Assembly: GCF_041687175.1 (NCBI RefSeq)
Contig: NZ_JAWLCK010000108.1
Location: 1 to 9,148 of the forward strand
Direction of reading: 5' to 3'
DNA length: 9,148 nt
From: Lutispora sp041687175
GTDB lineage: Bacteria > Bacillota > Clostridia > Lutisporales > Lutisporaceae
How positions within the stretch are numbered: position 1 is the stretch's first letter; the number at the start of each line of letters is the position of its first letter. The translations under genes were made by a program, and so were the position numbers. The notes beneath the pieces are model-generated. The model saw only the letters and a program-made list of their open reading frames with translations, did no database searches and was not told where the DNA came from. Shown piece by piece: positions 1-6,259 of the stretch.

Positions 1-858
1 AAGACCTTACCCTTGTTTATAATTACTGGTATTGTAATTATATTCTTATATACCTTCTCCTCATATGTGGGATTGGATAAAGGAATGAAGAAAATAGCAA
101 GTCTAAATGCTTATTTCTATTATGGATTGCTTTTGCTGTTGGTAATAATAGGTCCAAAGCTATTTATGATTAGAACAGTTACAGCGGGCATGGCTGAGTG
201 GTTGCATAACTTCTGGCTATGGGGTCTTGATCCTATTGACATAGGAGGAGCAGCATTAACACAATCCTGGACTCTGTTTGACTGGGCTTGCTGGATAGCA
301 TATGCACCTGTTGCAGGAATATTCTTGGCAATGATTTCTCATGGAAGAACCATTAGAGAATTCATGGCAGTTAACTTTGTTTTACCCAGCATATTCGGAA
401 TTATCTGGTTCGGAGTATGGGGCGGATCAGGATTAGGAATGCAAATGGCAGGAAAGGCTGATTTGGTTGGAACAATTGTAAACAATGATGCTATATCTGC
501 TCTATGGCAGTTCATAGAATCCTTGCCCTTTGGTCTGGGTACAATCATAGTACCTGTAAATCTGTTTATAATAGCTGTATCCTTTATAACAGCAGCTCAG
601 GCAACTGCAACTGATATAGCTTCCATGTGCATAAAGGACGTTCCAATTGGAACAGAACCGCCTGCATATTTGAGAGTATTGTGGAGTGTAGTTATCGGAA
701 TAATAGCTATAATTATGGCAGCCTTTGGAGGACAGGAGCAAGGTGTTGAAGGTGTTAAAGCATTAGCTACAGCAGGAGGTTTCGTTGTACTATTCATATA
801 CATCTTGCAAATAGCTGCTGTAATAAAGATGTTCTTTGTAGATAAGATAGAGGAGTAA
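1..858 (+). CDS. BCCT-family (betaine/carnitine/choline-type) transporter, C-terminal part
   Basis: The frame is open from the window edge, so the N-terminal half is missing; 285 residues plus a stop codon are visible. It is an integral membrane protein with about seven hydrophobic segments. The family is recognised from GLDKGMKKIASLN (visible residues 24-36), the loop before a membrane helix, and from SWTLFDWACWIAYAP (89-103) followed by ISHGRTIREF, which is the BCCT signature helix and its cytoplasmic loop. In characterised members (BetP, CaiT) aromatic residues of this helix bind the trimethylammonium group. Here the usual F/Y-W-x-W-W core reads D-W-A-C-W, so one tryptophan is Cys and an aromatic is Asp, which suggests a substrate other than glycine betaine. 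It ends 85 bases before the HAL-like lyase gene. I infer uptake of a histidine-derived betaine such as ergothioneine or hercynine. Family assignment is firm; substrate is inference. Confidence 0.9.
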   Translation, partial: KTLPLFIITGIVIIFLYTFSSYVGLDKGMKKIASLNAYFYYGLLLLLVIIGPKLFMIRTVTAGMAEWLHNFWLWGLDPIDIGGAALTQSWTLFDWACWIAYAPVAGIFLAMISHGRTIREFMAVNFVLPSIFGIIWFGVWGGSGLGMQMAGKADLVGTIVNNDAISALWQFIESLPFGLGTIIVPVNLFIIAVSFITAAQATATDIASMCIKDVPIGTEPPAYLRVLWSVVIGIIAIIMAAFGGQEQGVEGVKALATAGGFVVLFIYILQIAAVIKMFFVDKIEE

Positions 859-870
859 ACATATTGCATG

Positions 871-905
871 ATAAAACCTAGAAGACTTGTTCTTCTAGGT
901 TTTAT
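871..905 (+). terminator. Perfect 15-bp hairpin between transporter and lyase genes
   Basis: The left arm ATAAAACCTAGAAGA (871-885) is exactly complementary to 891-905, with a 5-nt CTTGT loop. The T-rich part of the right arm (GGTTTTAT) is only four T long and is followed by CCAAT, so the terminator is not of textbook strength. No convincing promoter fits in the roughly 20 bases between the hairpin and the lyase ribosome binding site. The hairpin may therefore allow read-through, acting as an attenuator or an mRNA-stabilising structure that sets the ratio of transporter to lyase. Confidence 0.7.
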
Positions 906-927
906 CCAATAAAAGACTTAAATGGTT

Positions 928-933
928 AGGAGA
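928..933 (+). promoter_or_regulatory. Ribosome binding site that fixes the lyase start
   Basis: AGGAGA lies 1 nt before the ATG at 935 but 10 nt before the ATG at 944. The first spacing is too short for initiation, so translation more likely starts at 944 (MSKIHIG). That start also gives residue numbers matching classical HutH (Tyr53, His83). Confidence 0.7.
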
Positions 934-943
934 AATGGATATT

Positions 944-2467
944 ATGAGCAAAATTCATATAGGAAATCCTATAACACTGCAATCATTTATGGATGTGGTG
1001 AGAAATAGACAAAAAATAGATTTCACCGAGGAGTATAAGGAAAGAGTTAATAAATCCAGGGACTTGGTGGAGAGATGGGTTGAAGAAGGCAGGGTAATGT
1101 ATGGAATAACAACCGGTTTTGGAGCCAATAGCACAAGAACAATATCCAAAGAAGATGCTGTAAAGCTTCAGAGAAATATAATCATAACCCATTCAACATC
1201 AGTAGGTCAGCCTATGAGTGAAGAAGAGGTACGGGGAACCATGCTGATGGTGCTTCAAAATGCAGGAAGAGGCTATAGTGGGGTAAGGCTGGAAACATTA
1301 AGCAGGTATAAAGATTTTCTCAATTTGAATCTGATACCCTATGCACCTAAAGAAGGTTCAGTAGGATATCTGGCTCCGGAAGCTCATATAGCTTTGGCTG
1401 TAATGGGCGAAGGTAAAATGATTTATGAAGGGCAGATTGTTGATGCCATAAGAATTCTTAAAGAACATGGCTTGAACGAATATGAGCTGTCCTATAAAGA
1501 AGGTTTGATATTGGTTTCAGGCACCACTGGAGTTACTGCAATGGCGGCAATAGCTTTGTATGACATTATAAAGGCAGTAAAGACAGCAGACATAATAGGT
1601 GCTATGACATTGGAAGTATCAAAAGGAACCGTCAGAGCTTTTGATGAAAGACTGATGAGTGTCAGAGGTCATAAGGAGCAGCAGGAGACAGCAGAAAATC
1701 TCAGGAGAATTCTTCATGACTCCGGCATAGCAAAGGAATACTATCATTATAGATTACAGGATGCATTATCCATAAGATGTATTCCTCAACTACATGGAGC
1801 CGCCAAGAAAACTCTTTATGATGCTCTGAAGACATTGGAAATTGAGATGAACAGCTGCACCGACAATCCAATTGTCTGGGGCGAAAATGGAGATGGAGAG
1901 GCAATATCCGGAGGTAATCCTGATTCATCCTTTGTAGGTTTGGAAATGGATTCAGCTGCCATGGCGGCTACAATGGTGGCAAAGATGTCGGAAAGAAGAA
2001 ATAACAGACTTATTGATGGCAATCTATCTGAAAATCCTTGGTTCCTTGTCAATAATCCAGGATTGAATTCAGGGCTAATGATTCCTCAATATACTCAGGC
2101 AGGATTATTAAATGACATGAAGATATTATGTACATCATCTGTAATAGACAATATACCTACATGCGGAAACCAGGAAGACTATGTAGCCATGGGCTATAAC
2201 GCTGCGAAGAAAGCGGTTGCCATCGCGGAAAAACTGGAATATATACTTGCCATTGAATTATTGTCCGCATACCAATCCTATCAATACTTAGATAAAAAGC
2301 TTAAAAGAAGCAGTGCTACAGATGCTGTGTATAACAAAATTGCAGAAACTGTACCTATAATGGAAGAAGATATGTATTTGTACCCCCATATAGAGAAACT
2401 GAGAGAGTTAATACACAATGGTGATATTTTACGTATCGTAGAAGATATTGTGGGTGAGATAAAATAG
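944..2467 (+). CDS. HAL-family lyase lacking the MIO triad; probable ergothionase-like betaine (trimethylamine) lyase
   Basis: This 507-residue protein has the length and fold signatures of histidine ammonia-lyase: YGITTGFG (53-60, Tyr53), IIITHS with His83, SIRC with Arg278 and NQED with Glu411. Classical HAL forms its electrophilic MIO cofactor from Ala142-Ser143-Gly144 in GSVGASGDLAP. This protein reads GSVGYLAPEAH (138-148), so Tyr142 stands where ASGD should be and the cofactor cannot form. The HAL residues Asn195, Tyr280 and Phe329 correspond to Ser192, Leu275 and Pro326. The reading frame is intact and well conserved around the gap, so this is a real subfamily trait and not a sequencing slip. 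Ergothionase, which removes trimethylamine from ergothioneine, is a HAL homologue without MIO, and the neighbouring BCCT transporter fits a betaine substrate. Ordinary histidine deamination is unlikely. Alternatives are hercynine lyase or a lyase for another aromatic betaine. HAL superfamily membership is certain; the substrate is inferred. Confidence 0.72.
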   Translation: MSKIHIGNPITLQSFMDVVRNRQKIDFTEEYKERVNKSRDLVERWVEEGRVMYGITTGFGANSTRTISKEDAVKLQRNIIITHSTSVGQPMSEEEVRGTMLMVLQNAGRGYSGVRLETLSRYKDFLNLNLIPYAPKEGSVGYLAPEAHIALAVMGEGKMIYEGQIVDAIRILKEHGLNEYELSYKEGLILVSGTTGVTAMAAIALYDIIKAVKTADIIGAMTLEVSKGTVRAFDERLMSVRGHKEQQETAENLRRILHDSGIAKEYYHYRLQDALSIRCIPQLHGAAKKTLYDALKTLEIEMNSCTDNPIVWGENGDGEAISGGNPDSSFVGLEMDSAAMAATMVAKMSERRNNRLIDGNLSENPWFLVNNPGLNSGLMIPQYTQAGLLNDMKILCTSSVIDNIPTCGNQEDYVAMGYNAAKKAVAIAEKLEYILAIELLSAYQSYQYLDKKLKRSSATDAVYNKIAETVPIMEEDMYLYPHIEKLRELIHNGDILRIVEDIVGEIK

Positions 2468-2475
2468 TGTTAAAT

Positions 2476-2524
2476 AAAACGCCTATAAATATTAAATCAA
2501 CAATATTTATAGGCGTTTTTCTTA
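2476..2524 (+). terminator. Strong Rho-independent terminator after the lyase gene
   Basis: An 18-bp perfect stem (2476-2493 with 2502-2519) containing ACGCCTATAAATATT and its complement encloses an 8-nt loop (AAATCAAC). It is followed by a T-rich tail (TTTTTCTT). It begins 8 bases after the lyase stop codon and should end the transporter-lyase transcript. Confidence 0.88.
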
Positions 2525-2544
2525 TGGCCAAAAATCTACAAATA

Positions 2545-2576
2545 TTGACACTTATAGGACGGATAAAAATTAGAAT
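2545..2576 (+). promoter_or_regulatory. Possible sigma-A promoter for fhs
   Basis: A perfect -35 box TTGACA (2545-2550) is followed by TAGAAT (2571-2576), one mismatch from TATAAT. The spacer is 20 bp, longer than the optimal 17, which would make it weak or activator-dependent. It lies between the terminator and the fhs ribosome binding site, so a promoter is expected here. Confidence 0.4.
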
Positions 2577-2610
2577 ATAGATAAGAAGTTTATTAAAGGA
2601 GGCTATATTA

Positions 2611-4293
2611 ATGAACAAAACTTTTCCAAGCGATATTGAAATAGCACAAAAAGCCAATATGAAAGACATTCGTGACATAGCAAAAGAATGGGGAATACTC
2701 GAAGACGAGCTTGAACTATATGGGAAATACAAAGCAAAGGTATCACTGGATATATTTAAAAGACTGGAAAACAAGAAAGATGGCAAGCTTGTATTAGTAA
2801 CAGCTATAACTCCAACTCCTGCAGGAGAAGGGAAATCTACAACCACAGTTGGATTGGGACAAGCCTTGAATAAAATCGGAAAAAAAGCAATGATAGCTCT
2901 AAGGGAACCATCTCTTGGCCCAGTTTTTGGAGTAAAAGGGGGAGCAGCAGGCGGTGGTTATGCTCAGGTTGTGCCTATGGAGGATATTAATCTTCATTTT
3001 ACAGGAGATATGCATGCTATTACTGCTGCCAATAACCTTATAGCAGCTGCAATAGATAATCACATACATCAAGGAAATTCTTTGAGAATCGACAGCAGAC
3101 AGATTGTCTGGAAACGTGTTCTTGATATGAACGACAGAGCATTAAGAGAAGTTGTTGTAGGACTTGGAGGCAAGGCCAATGGGTTTGTGAGACAGGATGG
3201 ATTTACAATAACAGTAGCATCGGAAGTTATGGCAGTTCTCTGCCTGTCTACAGACTTGATGGACCTGAAGAAGAGGATTGGCAATATGATAGTTGCTTAT
3301 GACATGGATGATAAACCGGTAACTGTAAAGGATTTAAAAGTTGATGGAGCTGCTGCTCTTCTGCTTAAGGATGCAATTAAACCTAATCTGGTTCAAACTT
3401 TGGAAAATACTCCTGCCTTAATCCACGGCGGACCTTTTGCAAATATTGCACATGGATGCAACAGCATTATTGCAACCAGATTGGGATTAAAGCTTGCAGA
3501 TTATTTAGTTACAGAAGCAGGCTTCGGTGCGGACTTGGGTGCTGAAAAATTCCTTGACATAAAATGCAGATATGGGAATCTTAAACCTGATGCAGTAGTA
3601 ATAGTTGCAACTATTCGTGCCCTAAAGATGCATGGAGGAGTAGCTAAGACAGAGCTTAGCAAAGAGAATCTGGATGCGCTGAGTAAAGGTTTTGAAAACC
3701 TCGCAAAGCAGATAGAAAATATAAAGAAGTTTGGACTTCCTGTCATGGTAGCTATAAACAAATTTGCAATGGATACAGAAGCTGAGATTGATTTGCTGTT
3801 GAAAATATGCCAGAAATATGGCGTTGCAGCTGTCCTAAATGAGGTATGGGAAAAGGGCGGCGAAGGAGGAAGAGAAATGGCTGAAAAGCTTGTTGAACTC
3901 ATTGAAACTGAAAAGCCATGCTTCAATCACCTGTACGAAGTTGAAGCTTCCATAACCGAAAAAATAGATGCCATAGTCAAGGAAATATACGGAGGATGCG
4001 GGGTAAAATATTCACCTAAAGCACTGAAGATGATTAAGAAGTTAGAAGAATTACAATTGGACAAGCTTCCTATATGCATGGCCAAAACCCAGTATTCCTT
4101 ATCAGATAATCCTCAGCTTTTGGGAGCACCAAAGAATTTTGAAATTACAGTTAACGAGATAAGAATATCTGCAGGCGCTGGATTCATTGTATGTCTTACA
4201 GGAGATATTATGACAATGCCGGGATTACCTAAAGTTCCTGCTGCAGAATTTATTGATGTAGATAAAAATGGTGTAGTTAAAGGATTATTTTAA
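2611..4293 (+). CDS. fhs: Formate-tetrahydrofolate ligase (10-formyl-THF synthetase)
   Basis: This cytoplasmic enzyme reversibly makes 10-formyl-THF from formate, THF and ATP. The 560-residue length is normal for the family. Diagnostic motifs are the P-loop-like TPAGEGKSTTT (Gly72-Lys75), the family signature GVKGGAAGGGY (from Gly107), and the second signature VATIRALKMHGG (332-343). The start is secure: AAAGGAGG (2595-2602) sits 8 nt before the ATG. In acetogens and purine fermenters this gene is central to one-carbon flow. Beside a glutamate formimidoyltransferase it may instead run towards formate and ATP, disposing of the one-carbon unit recovered from formiminoglutamate. It appears to be separately transcribed, lying behind a terminator and its own promoter-like sequence. 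Nothing is odd in the sequence. Assignment is very secure; the direction of flux is inference. Confidence 0.97.
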   Translation: MNKTFPSDIEIAQKANMKDIRDIAKEWGILEDELELYGKYKAKVSLDIFKRLENKKDGKLVLVTAITPTPAGEGKSTTTVGLGQALNKIGKKAMIALREPSLGPVFGVKGGAAGGGYAQVVPMEDINLHFTGDMHAITAANNLIAAAIDNHIHQGNSLRIDSRQIVWKRVLDMNDRALREVVVGLGGKANGFVRQDGFTITVASEVMAVLCLSTDLMDLKKRIGNMIVAYDMDDKPVTVKDLKVDGAAALLLKDAIKPNLVQTLENTPALIHGGPFANIAHGCNSIIATRLGLKLADYLVTEAGFGADLGAEKFLDIKCRYGNLKPDAVVIVATIRALKMHGGVAKTELSKENLDALSKGFENLAKQIENIKKFGLPVMVAINKFAMDTEAEIDLLLKICQKYGVAAVLNEVWEKGGEGGREMAEKLVELIETEKPCFNHLYEVEASITEKIDAIVKEIYGGCGVKYSPKALKMIKKLEELQLDKLPICMAKTQYSLSDNPQLLGAPKNFEITVNEIRISAGAGFIVCLTGDIMTMPGLPKVPAAEFIDVDKNGVVKGLF

Positions 4294-4298
4294 ATTTT

Positions 4299-4330
4299 TT
4301 GACGATTCTTGGACGCTTTAATAGTATAAT
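4299..4330 (+). promoter_or_regulatory. Possible promoter for the chemoreceptor gene
   Basis: A perfect -10 box TATAAT (4325-4330) is preceded by TTGACG (4299-4304, one mismatch), again with a 20-bp spacer. It lies just after the fhs stop codon and 32 bases before the preferred start of the next gene. No hairpin separates fhs from this gene, so read-through is also possible. Confidence 0.45.
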
Positions 4331-4361
4331 GAAGTAAAGTGCTGTAGAAAGGATGAGCTAC

Positions 4362-5183
4362 ATGTCAGTTGATATTTTAAAAACATTGACAGAAGCTATG
4401 CCGTATTTTATTCAATTAGTTTCTCAAGATTTTAATGTAGGCATATATGATAGAGAAAAATGCGTTGCATGTTTCTATACAAATGGTTTTGATTTAGGTG
4501 CTAAAGAGGGAACAAAAATACCTGAGAACGGGGCTACAGCAATAGCTATAGAAAAAAAAGAAAAAACTGTAAAGGAAGTACCTAGAGAGGTTTTTGGTAT
4601 ACCTTATATAGCCTGCAGTCTCCCTGTTATGAACTCAGAAGGAGAGGTAGTTGGGGCTATTACGGCTGCAGAATCTATTGATAGAAGAGAAAAATTAATA
4701 AACATGGCAAGCGGCCTTACTTCTACCATGCAAGAAATAACAGCAACCATGGAAGAAATATCATCAGCAACAGATCAGGTAGCTGAATTAGCTGTAAACA
4801 TAGAAAATCTAGCAAATGACAACTTAGATAATGTGAGTAAAACGGATGATGTGTTGAATTTCATCTATAATATTGCTAAGCAAACAAAAATGTTAGGCTT
4901 GAATGCGACAATAGAGGCTGTAAGGGCAGGTTCAGCAGGAGCCACATTTAGAGTCGTTGCCAGTGAAGTAAGTAAATTAGCAGAGAGCAGCAGCGAATCC
5001 ACTAAAAAAATAAATGGAACATTAGAAATAATTAATACAGGAAACCAAACTATGTGTGAAGAAAGCAAAAAAATAGCAGGGATTTTGCAACAGTTAGCTT
5101 TTTCAATTCAAGAAATTAGTTCCTCTATAATATCTCTAAGTTCTATGGCTGAGGAACTATTAAGTTTATCTAAAGATATTTAA
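4362..5183 (+). CDS. Short soluble methyl-accepting chemotaxis-like protein
   Basis: No transmembrane segment or signal peptide is present, so this 273-residue protein should be cytoplasmic. The first ~115 residues look like a small PAS- or GAF-type sensor domain, ending in the strand pattern PVMNSEGEVVGAITAAES. The rest is a coiled-coil MCP signalling domain whose hairpin tip is visible at 171-190 (IAKQTKMLGLNATIEAVRAG), followed by VVASEVSKLAE. The tip differs from the usual QTNLLALNAAIEAARAGE, and both helical arms are short, as in small soluble receptors such as YfmS of Bacillus. The start at 4362 is preferred because GAAAGG (4347-4352) is 9 nt upstream; an ATG at 4353 directly abuts it. 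It sits between fhs and the formimidoyltransferase gene, which suggests it senses a substrate or metabolite of this pathway. The ligand is unknown. A non-chemotactic signalling role is possible. Confidence 0.85.
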   Translation: MSVDILKTLTEAMPYFIQLVSQDFNVGIYDREKCVACFYTNGFDLGAKEGTKIPENGATAIAIEKKEKTVKEVPREVFGIPYIACSLPVMNSEGEVVGAITAAESIDRREKLINMASGLTSTMQEITATMEEISSATDQVAELAVNIENLANDNLDNVSKTDDVLNFIYNIAKQTKMLGLNATIEAVRAGSAGATFRVVASEVSKLAESSSESTKKINGTLEIINTGNQTMCEESKKIAGILQQLAFSIQEISSSIISLSSMAEELLSLSKDI

Positions 5184-5211
5184 GACATGATGCAGTAATT
5201 AGTATTATAAT
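5182..5211 (+). promoter_or_regulatory. Possible promoter for the formimidoyltransferase gene
   Basis: TATAAT (5206-5211) is an exact -10 box. A poor -35 candidate AAGACA (5182-5187, 4 of 6 matches) lies 18 bp upstream. The next gene starts 44 bases further on. The surrounding sequence is very AT-rich, so chance matches are likely. Confidence 0.35.
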
Positions 5212-5255
5212 GATATATATTGGAATATGAATGACTCAAGAAAGGCGGTTTTTTT

Positions 5256-6161
5256 ATGGTTATGGATAAAAAACTTATTGAATGTGTACCGAACTTTAGC
5301 GAAGGAAGAGATAAAGAGAAAATAGAGAAGATTATGGATTCATTCAGAGGAAAGGAAGGACTTAAACTATTGGATTATTCTTCAGATGAAAGCCATAATA
5401 GACTCGTTGTAACAGTGGTTGGCGAGATGGAACCAATGAAAAATGCTGTACTCGAAGCAATTGGTGTTGCAACTTCAATTATAGACATGACAAAGCATGA
5501 GGGAGAACATCCCAGAATGGGAGCTACAGATGTAGTTCCATTTATACCAGTTAAAAATGTGAGCATGACTGAAGTTATAGAGTTCTCAAAAATAGTGGCT
5601 AAAGAAGCTGCTGAGAGATATAATATACCTATATTTTTATATGAAAAATCAGCTTCTGTTCCTGAAAGAGAAAACTTGGCAACTGTAAGAAAGGGACAAT
5701 TTGAAGGTATGGCAGAAAAATTGATGCAGCCTGAATGGAAGCCGGATTTTGGTCCTGATAAAGTTCATCCAACTGCAGGAGTTACTGCTATAGGCGCAAG
5801 AATGCCATTGGTTGCTTTCAATGTAAATTTGAATACAAATAATAAGGAAATCGCTGCTCAGATTGCGAAAAACATAAGGCATCTCAATGGAGGTTTGAGG
5901 TTCTGCAAGGCCATAGCTGTTGAATTGACTGATAGAGGTATAGTCCAGGTTTCTATGAACATGACAGACTATACAAAAACAGCCCTCTATAGAGCTTACG
6001 AGTTGATTAAAATTGAAGCCAGAAGATTTGGAGTACATCCAATAGGAAGCGAGATAGTAGGTACTATTCCAATGGAAGCTTTGATAGATACAGCTGTTTA
6101 CTATCTGGGTGTAGAAAATTTCAGCATGGATCAGATTCTTGAAACAAGACTTATGGAGTAA
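5256..6161 (+). CDS. ftcD: Glutamate formimidoyltransferase (single-domain FTCD type)
   Basis: This cytoplasmic folate enzyme moves the formimino group from N-formimino-L-glutamate to tetrahydrofolate, giving glutamate and 5-formimino-THF, the last step of the urocanate route of histidine breakdown. Recognised motifs are IECVPNFSEGRD near the N-terminus and HEGEHPRMGATDVVPFIPV; His85 in GEH corresponds to catalytic His82 of human FTCD. AFNVNLNT and VQVSMNMTDYTKTAL match later conserved blocks. The 301-residue length equals the formiminotransferase part alone, without the cyclodeaminase domain of the vertebrate fusion, so a separate cyclodeaminase (FchA type) must act next; none is in the window. 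AAAGGCGG (5241-5248) is 7 nt before the ATG at 5256; a second ATG at 5262 is less well spaced. Its presence implies that formiminoglutamate is an intermediate here, which bears on the substrate of the upstream lyase. Confidence 0.94.
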   Translation: MVMDKKLIECVPNFSEGRDKEKIEKIMDSFRGKEGLKLLDYSSDESHNRLVVTVVGEMEPMKNAVLEAIGVATSIIDMTKHEGEHPRMGATDVVPFIPVKNVSMTEVIEFSKIVAKEAAERYNIPIFLYEKSASVPERENLATVRKGQFEGMAEKLMQPEWKPDFGPDKVHPTAGVTAIGARMPLVAFNVNLNTNNKEIAAQIAKNIRHLNGGLRFCKAIAVELTDRGIVQVSMNMTDYTKTALYRAYELIKIEARRFGVHPIGSEIVGTIPMEALIDTAVYYLGVENFSMDQILETRLME

Positions 6162-6183
6162 TGAAAAAAGTAAATAGAAATCG

Positions 6184-6219
6184 CTAAAAAGACTCGGACA
6201 TAATGTCTGAGCTTTTTAG
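6184..6219 (+). terminator. Hairpin terminator after the formimidoyltransferase gene
   Basis: CTAAAAAG-A-CTCGGACA (6184-6200) pairs with TGTCTGAGCTTTTTAG (6204-6219) across a TAA loop, with one bulged A and one G-T pair. The right arm carries five T, and the A/T-rich base could serve both strands. It starts 22 bases after the stop codon. Confidence 0.75.
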
Positions 6220-6247
6220 AATCTAATGACAATGTGTGGTTTTGCCG

Positions 6248-6255
6248 GGAGGTGG
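6248..6255 (+). promoter_or_regulatory. Ribosome binding site fixing the regulator start
   Basis: GGAGGTGG lies with ideal 7-nt spacing from the GGAGG core to the ATG at 6260. An in-frame GTG at 6236 lies upstream of this site and would make the site itself coding, so 6260 (MDLLNVRLF) is the likely start. Confidence 0.8.
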
Positions 6256-6259
6256 CACT

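Noticed and set aside
1355..1378. Missing ASGD as a sequencing error or pseudogene
   Set aside because: The frame stays open for 507 codons, the change is an exact multiple of three, and the flanking residues are conserved. A random error would not produce this.
944..2467. Plain annotation as hutH, histidine ammonia-lyase
   Set aside because: The overall similarity is strong, but the cofactor-forming ASG triad is absent and two further active-site residues differ, so the standard reaction is not supported.
2468..2610. Riboswitch or T-box leader before fhs
   Set aside because: The 143-base gap is explained by one terminator hairpin and a promoter-like pair. No conserved riboswitch core or T-box sequence is visible, and too little leader remains after the promoter.
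2355..2846. 163-codon open frame on the minus strand
   Set aside because: It overlaps the ends of the lyase and fhs genes and runs antisense through a terminator and a ribosome binding site. It has low-complexity Ser-rich sequence and no recognisable domain.
3501..3926. 141-codon open frame on the minus strand inside fhs
   Set aside because: It lies wholly inside a highly conserved gene, and its Ser/Pro/Phe-rich translation is typical of an antisense shadow.
5649..6038. 129-codon open frame on the minus strand inside the formimidoyltransferase gene
   Set aside because: It is antisense to well-conserved coding sequence, with no ribosome binding site and no protein-like pattern.
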